64,000 nt of DNA from positions 10,247,001 to 10,311,000 of the forward strand of contig NC_088308.1 of the NCBI RefSeq assembly GCF_910592395.1, in the 5' to 3' direction. This DNA comes from Lineus longissimus. Taxonomy: Eukaryota; Nemertea; Pilidiophora; Heteronemertea; Lineidae. Both the position numbers and the translations under genes were made by a program. Below are positions 28,901 to 35,444 of this stretch, in pieces; position 1 is the stretch's first letter, and every line of letters begins with the position of its first letter. The notes beneath the pieces are model-generated. The model was not told the origin of the DNA. It searched no databases and was given only the letters and a program-made list of their open reading frames with translations.

Positions 28901-31900
28901 TTTTGTTGTTGATGATTCTAGACATTTCACCCAATTTCACCCCACTTTGGGCTAATGTAATCGCATTTTATGGTGTCATTTCTCTTGTATTTCAGTTCAA
29001 CAGTGTTGATCTGAGGTTGTCCACAGCCGAACAGGCTGCATACGAGCTGTCAAGGCCAGCAGAGACCATCACAATGTTGGTGCAATACAATTACAAGAGT
29101 AAGTACATTGTAAGGAAGAGAATTAACAAACAGAATCGAGTTGTACCTGAATATACCAGTCATGCAGATGCTCCGGATTGAGTTTTCATGAGTCTTTAAA
29201 TTGCTGATTTTGGCATGCACAGACCTTTTCAGTCAAAGGAAAACCCGCGACCATGAAAAGGTCCAGTGATATCAAGTTGACCTAGAACCATGTGCATAGT
29301 TTCATCTTGGTGGTGCTAATTTTGGGCTACTGGTTGATCTACTAGCGATTGACTGTATTACATGTGTGTGCCCCAATGTCTGATTCTCACTGTGGTGTGA
29401 TCAAGTCGGCACGGGACATGGACAGACTGCTGTCTAAACATCCTATGACTGTTTTTACAAGACAGATGCGGGAGATCATGCAAATGATGTCATATTGTTA
29501 TAGAAGGATGAGGTATTTCGGTCGACCTCATGTCTTCTCTGCACTGAATTTCCTAACATACACAAGGGGGCAGATTTATGTAATACCATGGTTTTACTGA
29601 TGAAACAGTTCCAGTTACATGTACAAGATTACTTGGATGTACCACAAGTTCTATATCGAGTACTTATCCATGCTAAACTGCCTTTCAGAATATTTGAAAA
29701 TCAAGGACCAACCAGGGGATTCATTCTACGTGCGAGTCATGTTTGACAAGCTCGCTGAGGTCGAGGGGGAGTTGAGCTTCCGCAAGGATGATATCCTTTA
29801 TGTGGAGAATACTGTCTATAATGGAGAGATTGGTCTGTGGAAGGCTTGGGTCGTGGACGTGGTAGGCAATAAGCTGAGATGTGGCACTGTTCCGAGCAAA
29901 GTGAGGTGAGTATTCATCCAGAAATGTTGCTTGAAATGAGCTCTTATAAAGGTGAAAATATTGTGATTTGCCTTGCAGATTTGATTGTTTGGCAATCACG
30001 GCCAGACTAAAAAAAACCATTACTATCCATGCAGCTGTCGAGTACATGGCTGGCAAGGTGTACTCTCCTTTTGACCCGATAGAGTCCTAACTACTTATAA
30101 GTGTGGCAAGTGAGAAAATCTTCCCCACATCGTAAATATGCTATCACTGCAGTGCTGCCATCTGTTGCTGACCATATTAGTTTGGTGAGATTTCCTCACC
30201 TGATGCAAGATGGAGTGGATACGTCAAACAAAAATATCTCGCCAGCCGCATGGAAAGGGTAAATAGCCCTTGGCTATTAGTTCATCAGCTCTTGCCTGTT
30301 TGAAACACTGAAGTCCTGATATTATAAAGGCCTGGGGATAAGTGTGTTTAGAAATCCCTGCATTGTCTTATTGAATCATTTAGCTGGCATAGAAATTCCT
30401 GGATTGGTTGTCCGAATCGTTATTCTGACTGGGCTGTTTTTTTTTCTAGAATGGAGGAAGCATTTGAGCTGAGACGTAGCATTTCGGAAGCGGCGATGGA
30501 AGAAGAAATGAGGGGGTCAAGACGAGGCTCGGGATACGTTCGAAGGAGTTTCTTCCGTCGCCGTAATCGTCATCAGCGCAACAACTCGAAGGATAGTCGT
30601 GAATTGTCATCCTTCTCCGATGCGTCCATCAACAGTGATTCGCTGGCTGTTCTCAATGGTGAGAGTGCAATTTTGCAATATTTCATTTTGTTTGCTGTTT
30701 TACTTGGGATAATACGATGTTGATGCTAAACCGGTTGGCGGTTAAGCCACATCTGTTATACACAGAACTATTACATGTAAATAAGCCTTTTGTACAGGCG
30801 CTCCTTAACCATCTTAATCACGTCAACACTGGATCTTTAAAGGCCTACATGAAGTTGTGTATGGTATTCCTTCATACTCTATGAAAAGATCTGTTGACCA
30901 CTTTGCACGTGGTGTTAAAAATGAGTTGTTATATTGATGTCCAATAGCATTCCGCGAAGATTACGTCCCTGCAGCTGCTGCCCTCTATTTCCCCAACGCT
31001 GAATTACAGGCAATGTCGGACAAACATGCGGTTTTGTACTGGCTTCAGGCTTTCTAACTAGGGCAGTTAGATTCAATCTGGCACATGTCCGAGTGTTGGA
31101 AATATTACATAATTGTTCTGAATATTTCTCTCTCTGACTCTATGGTATCATTCATGCTAAAAACAATGCCGGGTCAAAGATTATTGACTTTGAAATAAGC
31201 TCAAATGCGTAGAAATAAGTGTCGATGTCCGACTGTCACGTGACTAAAACGTCATCAATATCTTATGCAAATGACCTTGTGAGCTATAAATAGTAAACTT
31301 CGCGGGATGCTAGTAAAATTGTTGTTGGTCAATTTGTAAAAGTGTTGCTTCTATTTAACTTTCAGATGGCACCTTTCTCACATACCAAAGAGTCGAAAAG
31401 CTTGACTGTAAGTATATGATTTTCAAAGCAGTTTTTCCTAAAATAGTTGTTGATACTTGTGCCCCCCCCCCCCCCCCCAATCAAAAAGGTGCATTACCTT
31501 CACATGGAAATGCATAGACGAGGAAATAGGTGCTTTGAATTAAGCGCTACGATGCCCTTGCATTTCCCAGGATAGTTTTAGCATTGTGGATAGTTGTAGC
31601 GTCATATGGCGTCGCAGAAATCCCCAGTTTCTTTGTGTTTTGTGCGTATTTGGTATCCTTTATGATCATTGAGGATTGTGACTGCTATAATAGCCATCTT
31701 GAATTGTGTTGGGTGCCTTATCCAAAGCAGGACAGCACGCATGCTGCTTAAAATACTGGAGGAAGAGGGCCAGTGTACTTGCCGGAGCCATTGCTCTTCT
31801 GATGTCAAAACAGGAACAAGAACAAGAATTGTGTTTCACTTGGTGACTGACATTAAAAAAATACAGACTTCGTCATGCCCAGACGAAAACAGTCAGGAGC

Positions 31901-34900
31901 ATATGACATGCTTTGTGTCGCCCTTGATTTGGTAGAGACCTTGTTTACAAAACAGATGTAGAAATCACATATTATAAATGCTATGAATGGTTCCTTTCAG
32001 ATGTGACGTGTCGTCCAGTTTTGATCTTGGGACCACTTGCTGAGGCCATTATAAACAAGCTAACATCTGAGTCTCCAGACAAATACTGCCGCTGTAAATA
32101 TGGTAGGTTTGATAAGAAATGATAGCTCGAGTACGAAAAAAATGGTGTGGTTGGGGCATCTCTTGAACACACACGTGATATCACTGGAGAATAACATATT
32201 GTAGGTGATCACCATGGAAGAATAAAAGAGACAAAAAGAGAGGGAAAAAGATGCAATTATATCCATCTACATGTATATCTAGTTACAAGTTGTGGGTGTT
32301 TTGCTGAATCTACGTTTTGGTTGCACTTGTCAGAAAATCACTTCACAAGACTCAGAGGAGCTCAGTCAGAATCCGTGGCAGTCAGTTGTTGAGACCTCGC
32401 CCCTATGTTGAGGCTACTTTTAGCATACAGCCAGCTGCATCCGCTAGCCGGTTAATTTTAGATGCGCTGTCGTGAGGTGAGAGGTGCCATTACCATGAGC
32501 ACAATTGATTGCCGATGATCAAGGGTGGCTTTGCTGACAGAGTTGTTGATGACCACGATGTGGTGCTTGTCACGCCTGTTGGAGGCGATGGCGATGCGAT
32601 ATAAGCGACAGTTTGGAGCGCTCAATTGAACCACTCTGACGATTCTGATAAAAATATCAAACAATAAGTTTTGAAAACAAAATGAAAGGAAATTTTGTAA
32701 TCTGTCAAAAAGAAAATTCTTCATTTTTAACTTTTAACCGTTTAACTTTTTTAGAAATTTTAATGAATGGCGAAAAAAGAGGTGTGAAAATTTAGCTGTT
32801 GACAATTTGACTATAAAACAGTCTCTTGCAATTAAACTTCATTCCTTTTGTTTCAGAGCAAATGACCTCCAGCTTGTCCATGATGGATAAGGGTCAGGCC
32901 GATGGCATTTTCGTTGACTTCCGGGGGAGGGATTCGTACTTCGAGTGCATCACAACTGTCGCTGTGAAGGAGACAGCGCAGAAGAACCGTCATTGTATGC
33001 TGGACGTCTGTCCTTCTGCCATAGAGAGGTTACACCGAGCGCAAGTCTACCCAATCGTCCTTTTCTGCAAACACAAGTCTGCTAAGCAGATCCGGTAAGT
33101 TAGTACACCCATAACTCTGCTGTGGCTTTTGACGTGTTTGAAAACATCCATGAATAGGTCACAGTGATAACACGTCCTCATGATATACATAATTATCAGA
33201 GTTCTCCACAAGGCCATTTGTCAGGGTGGCCAACCTTACATTGGCGGCTTACCACCCTACCTTGCTCCAGAATTTTGTAAAGGGCTTCTATAGGGTCACC
33301 ATACCTTTAATTGCTGGCCCCATCCCTTCTTGTGTTGAACTCTGGCAAAACTTTTTTTAAATCAAGGGTGCCGCCCTACCTTGAGAAAACCCTGTGGAAA
33401 ACCCTTAAATAATTAATAATGAGGGAGAAAACCCTGTGGAGAACATTGAATTATAATAATGAGGGTTTTCTATGGCCCTTTTCCTTGGTATTGCTCTTTC
33501 GCCATAAGTATTATCCACAGAAACTTAGTGGAGTTTCAAAGCTGCACTCATTTTGAATGCGACCAGTCAATACTGTCAATCCTTTCAAATTTCTATAAAT
33601 ACAGAGCGAAGGATATCCCAAACATTTAGTGTGTTCACTCCATTTTCATACTTTACTTGTGCTTGTAATGAACATTTGCGTTTTTAAAACTTGATTTTTA
33701 ATTTCATTTTAGCGAAGTGAAAGATACCCGTTTCTTACCAGAGAAACTCTCCAACAAAGTGGCCAAGGAATACTTTGACCAATTCCAGCGAATAGAACAA
33801 GACTACAGACATTTATTCTCTGGTATGTAATTCAGTAAAAACTATACAGGCATGAGAGTTTTCCGGTAATTTCTGGAAATCCGGTTATGAAGTATCCAAA
33901 AAGTTGGGTCCCGAGATTCGCGCAGATCTGCAATAAAAATTAGGGGGGGGGGGGGGGGGGGTAGAGGTGTTGATCTGAACTGAAGAGCCAGCCACAAAAC
34001 TTTCCGCCCGGCATCAAAATTGTCCGCATTATTCCCGCCAAAGCCAGAGCTAAACCCATCGAATCACCACGCGCCTTGGCATTCCCAAAGGCAGGCCGCA
34101 AAATGTATATCGTGCTGTAGCCGTCAGTCTCTGAATCAACCGTGTGACTCGGCCTAGACAGTGCTGTACCGCCAATGGAACGCATGTGCAAGAGACTAAA
34201 ATATTGATCGATGCCGTGTGCTGTCTAAAAATAGCGCTGACCTCATCTTCACCGTACAAACAGCCAACGAACTGACGAAACTTGGGGAATCCCCTCACAG
34301 CGCAAGGCACTGTGGGATAGCCTCGCCTCATAATGGTGAATTTTAAAAAGAAACCACGCATGAAATCTTTCTGGGGCGGACCCCCACACAATAAACAGAG
34401 CAGAATAACTCTGTAATTTGCCAGAAATTACTCCCAATGCATTTGAAATTTGAACTTCTTCAGCGAGTAAGGCACCCCCTTGAACCCTCCCCATCAGAAA
34501 AATTTTCAGGTTGTGACCTCTCAGCTCACTCTCATGCCTGCTATAGCTGTCTAATAATAATAATTTATTGATAAAACCTCCATGAGGAACAGCTACAAAG
34601 ACATGTATATACAGTTATCGTAGTAAAACATGGAGTACAATTTTTATAAAAGAAACGCATTATACTTCTTCAGGGCCATTAAGTTACTCCTGTACATCTA
34701 TCTATAAGGCTATTGACAACATTCAGTTTTTTTGTTGCTTGTTGGGTTTGAAAAAGAATTCGATTCTGATCTAAGTTATGAAACGTCTGTATGGACATTG
34801 CCAGGCGAAACCGACTAAAAAGTGTTTAGTGTTTTACGAAAATACCCAAGTTGAGAACTTAGAAATGAAAACATGTGCTGGTCTCAAATAGAGAACATTC

Positions 34901-35444
34901 CGTTCAACACACATATTTTGCTGTGTCAAATTATTTTTTATCAAAACATCCGAAAAAAAGTAATTTGCCAAACTAGAAATCTTGAATATTTTATTTTCCT
35001 ATAGAATTTCTGCCAATCAATCTTGAGGCCGAGAATTTCTTTGCTCTATAGCAGCACATGTACCTAGTAAAGTAGAACCTCTCTATTAAGGACACCCTCA
35101 GGACTGACAAGTGCTGTCCTTAATAGAGAGGTGTCCTGATTAGAGAGGTCAAATTGAATGGAAACAACAAATTTAGGACCAAAACTAGTGTCTTTAATAG
35201 AGAGGTTGTCCTTAATAGAGAGGTGTCTGCAACGGGAGGTTCCACTGTACTTAAATGTTGTGTGGTAAAGATGTTTACTATTTATAACTTAACGTTGACA
35301 TCCCATGGCTTCTGTGATCACGCTGTTGTTTTCCTTCCAGCTGTGATTGTCGGCGGTAACCTCGCCCTGATGTGTATGCAGATTAAATCGGCCATTGATA
35401 CTGAACAGAAGAAGACGATATGGGTCAGCGCTGGATCAGTGTAA
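7926..35444 (+). CDS. DLG5: DLG5-type MAGUK scaffold, 23 exons, 5' end missing
   Basis: Membrane-associated guanylate-kinase-family scaffold. In other animals DLG5 acts in cell polarity, cadherin/catenin junction maintenance, Hippo and Hedgehog signalling and centrosome/cilium function (family knowledge). Joining 23 GT-AG exons gives one frame of 1,985 residues plus stop (vertebrate DLG5 is about 1,920). Approximate residues: coiled coil 30-570, a SAIDTD motif near 600, PDZ1 618-694, PDZ2 695-785, Ser/Pro linker 790-1385, PDZ3 1390-1477, acidic linker 1478-1548, PDZ4 1555-1646, SH3 1650-1718, basic hook 1720-1790, degenerate guanylate kinase 1790-1985. Diagnostic matches to the family are the motifs RPKSAPS, GTWPK, SQTD and EPRFVFLKKS and the C-terminal VSAGSV, where vertebrates have a similar short tail. 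The family's N-terminal CARD-like segment was not found here. Identity is very secure; exact ends of exon 1 are less so. Confidence 0.95.
7998..10816 (+). other. DLG5 intron 1 (2.8 kb)
   Basis: No exon or clear repeat recognised. Near 9575-9640 a GGGGGAGG...CCCTCCC and GGGGGGAGGGTAT...CCCCCC pair could form G-rich hairpins. The small Cys-rich ORF at 10250-10468 is discussed under rejected items. Confidence 0.7.
10817..12241 (+). CDS. DLG5: DLG5 exon 2, main coiled coil
   Basis: Large 1,425-nt exon after acceptor tctctttgcag, donor GTGAGT at 12242, phase 1 to phase 1. It encodes about 475 residues of charged heptad-rich coiled coil (frequent SERD, AERN, KERD and REEDKEE-type runs), equivalent to the coiled-coil region of DLG5. 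Conserved anchors are an SQCEYAMSEIQSLKRQH stretch near the start and NGSSDVLNKMYDTALDKYDS mid-exon, both very close to vertebrate DLG5. This region mediates oligomerisation and partner binding in the family. Confidence 0.95.
13038..13172 (+). mobile_element. MITE family C copy (5'-truncated), intron 2
   Basis: Matches the 178-bp family at 35070 from GTCCTCAATAG onward and ends in GGAGGTTCCACTG followed by TA. Confidence 0.7.
13790..13976 (+). mobile_element. MITE family B copy 3 (intron 2)
   Basis: Ends GTCACTGCTAAACCGG and CCTGGTTTTGCTGTGAC, interior as in the other copies. It lies about 200 bp upstream of DLG5 exon 3. Confidence 0.65.
14179..14395 (+). CDS. DLG5: DLG5 exon 3, end of coiled coil
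   Basis: Acceptor ctcatcag, donor gtaagt at 14396. It encodes DAIQEAEVAKRRRDWAFSER followed by DKIVLERESIRTLCD and RRERDRAV, among the most conserved coiled-coil segments of DLG5. Phase 1 in, phase 2 out. Confidence 0.95.
14396..16649 (+). other. DLG5 intron 3 (2.25 kb)
   Basis: Contains the diverged repeat A fragment at 15300-15560. Nothing else supported. Confidence 0.75.
15300..15560 (+). repeat. diverged fragment of repeat A in intron 3
   Basis: Shares GGCACGTTTCTTAAC, TTGAACTTGAAACTT, GGCCACCATGGGGCCAAA and GTGAAAACCTCAAAAATGTG with repeat A units, at lower similarity. It lies between DLG5 exons 3 and 4. Confidence 0.55.
16650..16788 (+). CDS. DLG5: DLG5 exon 4, coiled coil to PDZ1 linker
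   Basis: Acceptor atttcccag, donor gtaagt at 16789, phase 2 to 0. It encodes the linker with SRDSAIDTDLQEWETET, a conserved DLG5 signature just before PDZ1. Confidence 0.93.
16789..20006 (+). other. DLG5 intron 4 (3.2 kb, largest)
   Basis: Contains the SINE tail at 18737-18845 and a CACCCCTGCAA-type short repeat near 19845-19905. No coding signal seen. Confidence 0.7.
18737..18845 (+). repeat. SINE tail fragment related to 20988-21245, intron 4
   Basis: Shares AAGATCCCACATAGATGGAC and GTAGCCTACAGTGGCCTCC with the tail of the intron 6 SINE, allowing for transitions. Head missing. Confidence 0.5.
20007..20134 (+). CDS. DLG5: DLG5 exon 5, PDZ1 first half
   Basis: Acceptor ctctttccag, donor gtaagt at 20135. 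It encodes a carboxylate-binding loop variant SDLGFDLCGG followed by beta strands NSIFVCSVTKGSRADGKLK. Phase 0 to 2. Confidence 0.92.
20530..20632 (+). CDS. DLG5: DLG5 exon 6, PDZ1 second half
   Basis: Acceptor aatttgcag, donor gtgagt at 20633. It encodes VHDQLIKVNNVDVTNVEKK and a helix with KTAGGIITM, completing PDZ1. Phase 2 to 0, so the PDZ1/PDZ2 tandem continues directly into exon 7. Confidence 0.93.
20988..21245 (+). mobile_element. tRNA-derived SINE, intron 6
   Basis: Contains a consensus-like RNA polymerase III box B, GGTTCGAGTCC at 21055-21065, and a tail with GACCCTGCATGGGTGGACAG and GCCCGTAGTGGTTTCACC. The tail region has a relative at about 18737-18845. Box A is poorly preserved. 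Confidence 0.55.
21546..21874. mobile_element. piggyBac-like MITE family E copy 1, intron 6
   Basis: Bounded by TTAA at 21542-21545 and 21875-21878. Ends CTCTTTCAGCC and GGCTGAAAGAG are perfect inverted repeats. TTAA target sites and C(C/T)CTTT-type ends are typical of piggyBac elements. Contains AGCACAGATTGTAGCGCCAT and an 18-C tract. It ends 42 bp before DLG5 exon 7. Confidence 0.8.
21921..22097 (+). CDS. DLG5: DLG5 exon 7, start of PDZ2
   Basis: Acceptor ctttctttag, donor gtaagt at 22098, phase 0 to 0, 59 codons. It opens with the basic VVRRRK bridge found between PDZ1 and PDZ2 of DLG5, then LILGDGRGVGLLFEHGLYV and IIPGSAAAKEGSIAVGDRV. The short PDZ1-PDZ2 spacing suggests a supramodule, as in other tandem-PDZ scaffolds (inference). 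Confidence 0.94.
22150..22312 (+). mobile_element. MITE family C copy, intron 7
   Basis: Begins CAGTAGAACCTCTCTATA and ends GGAGGTTCCACTG followed by TA; 163 bp with a small internal deletion. In the same 791-bp intron as the oppositely oriented copy at 22667, so the two could pair in the pre-mRNA. Confidence 0.8.
22667..22844 (-). mobile_element. MITE family C copy, intron 7, inverted
   Basis: 178 bp, CAGTGGAACCTCCCTTAG to GAGAGGTTCTACTG, preceded by TA. It ends 44 bp before the exon 8 acceptor AG dinucleotide region, so it sits close to or overlaps the likely branch-point zone. Confidence 0.82.
22889..24174 (+). CDS. DLG5: DLG5 exon 8, end of PDZ2 and long disordered linker
   Basis: Acceptor tcatctccag, donor gtaagt at 24175, 1,286 nt, phase 0 to 2. 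The first 35 residues (INGRSTEKKSLKDISKM to LVLNLQKF) finish PDZ2. The rest is low-complexity Ser/Pro/Asn/basic sequence with family landmarks SGSQTD, GTWPK and RPKSAPS, a poly-proline stretch VPPLPPERGD (potential SH3 ligand), and a PPAY at 24155-24166. A 178-bp MITE ends 44 bp before the acceptor. Confidence 0.95.
24224..24376 (+). mobile_element. MITE family B copy 4 (intron 8)
   Basis: Ends GTCACACCAAAACCAGGC and CCTGGTTTTGCAGTGAC, 153 bp. It starts 50 bp after the exon 8 donor and fills much of this 485-bp intron. A fragment of the 178-bp MITE family C (about 24390-24445) follows it. Confidence 0.65.
24390..24445 (-). repeat. MITE family C fragment, intron 8
   Basis: CCTTAGCGGACACC, CATTGAGGACACTGAT and similar words match one end of the family; the rest is missing. 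Confidence 0.6.
24660..24942 (+). CDS. DLG5: DLG5 exon 9, linker with three PPxY motifs
   Basis: Acceptor aattttcag, donor gtaagt at 24943, phase 2 to 0. It carries a coding tandem repeat of a six-residue unit, YSSPPG-type, giving PPGY (24793-24804), PPGY (24811-24822) and PPAY (24829-24840). PPxY is the canonical WW-domain ligand. The rest is Ser/Pro-rich and disordered. Confidence 0.92.
25334..25562 (+). CDS. DLG5: DLG5 exon 10, disordered linker
   Basis: Acceptor ctgttaatag, donor gtaagt at 25563. The frame fixed by exons 9 and 11 is open throughout (SSSNGTDCNTPTPSEEFPYG and on to SSVGKISTSSIDE), giving 76 codons plus 1 base. A longer ORF in another frame exists here but does not join the neighbours. 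The NTPTPSEEF stretch resembles the CSTPPQSP region that precedes PDZ3 in vertebrates. Confidence 0.88.
26175..26280 (+). CDS. DLG5: DLG5 exon 11, disordered linker before PDZ3
   Basis: Acceptor acttttttcag, donor gtaagt at 26281. It encodes GSARSSPMSPFLPSFEANN and SSMGSLPRVVHPRK; the LPRV motif matches the vertebrate pre-PDZ3 segment. Phase 1 to 2. Confidence 0.87.
26626..26788 (+). CDS. DLG5: DLG5 exon 12, PDZ3 first part
   Basis: Acceptor tttatttgcag, donor gtgagt at 26789. It encodes RSIYVEKSSEPLGIQIEKGD and GGIFVSTVSDNSLASQAGL then GHQLLE. PLGI is the carboxylate-binding loop. Phase 2 to 0. Confidence 0.95.
26862..26942 (-). mobile_element. tRNA-like SINE head, intron 12
   Basis: On the minus strand GACGCAATGGGTAGAGC resembles box A and GTGGTTCGAATCAC box B, about 35 bp apart as in a tRNA. 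The T and anticodon stems do not pair properly, so it is a tRNA-derived repeat rather than a working tRNA gene. Confidence 0.5.
27322..27424 (+). CDS. DLG5: DLG5 exon 13, PDZ3 end
   Basis: Acceptor gatatttccag, donor gtaagt at 27425. It encodes VCGLNMRNATYKQAAHILRQ and SITMLVQFNPN, completing the domain. Phase 0 to 1, the same split position used in PDZ4. Confidence 0.95.
27771..27987 (+). CDS. DLG5: DLG5 exon 14, acidic linker between PDZ3 and PDZ4
   Basis: Acceptor acttttcag, donor gtgagt at 27988, phase 1 to 2. A short strongly acidic tract (EDGHDDDDEDDDDASDAH) encoded by a near-microsatellite of GAT/GAC codons at 27817-27842 is followed by Ser/Thr-rich sequence (NSPRLSRQNSHRVSTETI). I do not recall an equivalent acidic tract in vertebrate DLG5. 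Confidence 0.93.
28588..28774 (+). CDS. DLG5: DLG5 exon 15, PDZ4 first part
   Basis: Acceptor tgattccag, donor gtacgt at 28775. It encodes EPRFVFLKKSTDTASLGIGL, VGGNAVGIFVNDV and GPNGLRAGDNILE, matching DLG5 PDZ4. Phase 2 to 0. Confidence 0.96.
28996..29098 (+). CDS. DLG5: DLG5 exon 16, PDZ4 end
   Basis: Acceptor gtatttcag, donor gtaagt at 29099. It encodes FNSVDLRLSTAEQAAYELSR and ETITMLVQYNYK. The 103-nt length and phase are identical to exon 13, consistent with PDZ3 and PDZ4 sharing ancestral gene structure (inference). Confidence 0.95.
29689..29905 (+). CDS. DLG5: DLG5 exon 17, SH3 domain
   Basis: Acceptor tgcctttcag, donor gtgagt at 29906. It encodes QPGDSFYVRVMFDKLAEVEG, ELSFRKDDILYVENT and WKAWVVD, ending GTVPSKVR. 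The ALYDY-type motif is changed to VMFDKL, typical of MAGUK SH3 domains with weak polyproline binding. Phase 1 to 2. Confidence 0.96.
30450..30658 (+). CDS. DLG5: DLG5 exon 18, basic hook region
   Basis: Acceptor tttttttctag, donor gtgaga at 30659. It encodes ELRRSISEAAMEEEM, then a basic stretch VRRSFFRRRNRHQRNNSKDS and SRELSSFSDASINSDSL. RRSFFRR is a DLG5 hallmark between SH3 and guanylate kinase. Phase 2 to 1. Confidence 0.95.
31366..31407 (+). CDS. DLG5: DLG5 exon 19, 42-nt micro-exon
   Basis: Acceptor aactttcag, donor gtaagt at 31408. It encodes DGTFLTYQRVEKLD, matching the vertebrate YQRVQK stretch that forms the SH3 E/F strand. Phase 1 on both sides, so skipping it would keep the frame. 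Confidence 0.92.
32001..32102 (+). CDS. DLG5: DLG5 exon 20, guanylate kinase start
   Basis: Acceptor ttcctttcag, donor gtaggt at 32103. It encodes VTCRPVLILGPLAEAIINKL. The position of the nucleotide-binding P-loop reads GPLAEAI and lacks the GxxGxGKS/T pattern, so this is a non-catalytic protein-binding guanylate-kinase fold as in other MAGUKs. Phase 1 to 1. Confidence 0.94.
32103..32856 (+). other. DLG5 intron 20 with a GC-richer island
   Basis: The segment 32458-32650 is noticeably richer in G+C than the rest of the intron and is open on the minus strand for 89 codons (VVQLSAPNCRLYRIAIASNR and onward). I do not recognise it and cannot show that it is expressed. Confidence 0.4.
32857..33094 (+). 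CDS. DLG5: DLG5 exon 21, guanylate kinase core
   Basis: Acceptor ttttgtttcag, donor gtaagt at 33095. It encodes ADGIFVDFRGRDSYFECITT, VAVKETAQKNRHCMLDVCPS, AIERLHRAQVYPIVLF and KHKSAKQIR, very close to vertebrate DLG5. Phase 1 to 2. Confidence 0.96.
33713..33822 (+). CDS. DLG5: DLG5 exon 22, guanylate kinase helices
   Basis: Acceptor tttcattttag, donor gtatgt at 33823. It encodes EVKDTRFLPEKLSNKVAKEY and QFQRIEQDYRHLFS. Phase 2 to 1. Confidence 0.94.
33943..33961. repeat. poly-G tract (19) in intron 22
   Basis: One of several long G/C homopolymers in the window: C18 at 21726-21743, G13 at 28416-28428, C16 at 31463-31478, G20 at 51678-51697, G12 at 61397-61408. Length calls in such tracts are prone to sequencing error. 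Confidence 0.9.
35070..35247 (+). mobile_element. MITE family C copy, intron 22 (178 bp, TA duplication)
   Basis: Reference copy. Flanked by TA at 35068-35069 and 35248-35249. Ends (C/A)AGTAGAACCTCTC and GGGAGGTTCCACTG are imperfect inverted repeats, and the interior repeats a TTAATAGAGAGG word several times on both strands. The CAGTGGAACCTC-type terminus and TA target site point to the pogo/Tigger branch of Tc1-mariner (established TIR pattern; assignment is inference). It ends 94 bp before terminal exon 23. Confidence 0.82.
35341..35444 (+). CDS. DLG5: DLG5 exon 23, terminal exon and stop
   Basis: Acceptor ttccttccag. It encodes VIVGGNLALMCMQIKSAIDT, EQKKTIWVSAGSV and TAA at 35442-35444. 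The position of the end agrees with vertebrate DLG5, so the C terminus is natural rather than truncated. The SAGSV tail is not an obvious class I PDZ ligand. Confidence 0.95.

Larger units (their letters stand above)
27988..32000 (+). other. DLG5 introns 14-19
   Basis: Introns of 600, 221, 590, 544, 707 and 593 bp. A G13 run in intron 14 and a C16 run in intron 19 are the only low-complexity features. No other genes supported. Confidence 0.7.
33823..35340 (+). other. DLG5 intron 22 (1.5 kb)
   Basis: Starts with a GC-rich 500-bp block after the G19 tract (33960-34470) in which the minus strand is open in several frames, then AT-rich sequence, then the 178-bp MITE at 35070-35247. The GC-rich block may be an unrecognised repeat. 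Confidence 0.5.

Noticed and set aside
32001-33822. Active guanylate kinase
   Set aside because: The P-loop position lacks the GxxGxGKS/T pattern, so catalysis is not expected; this is the MAGUK-type binding domain.
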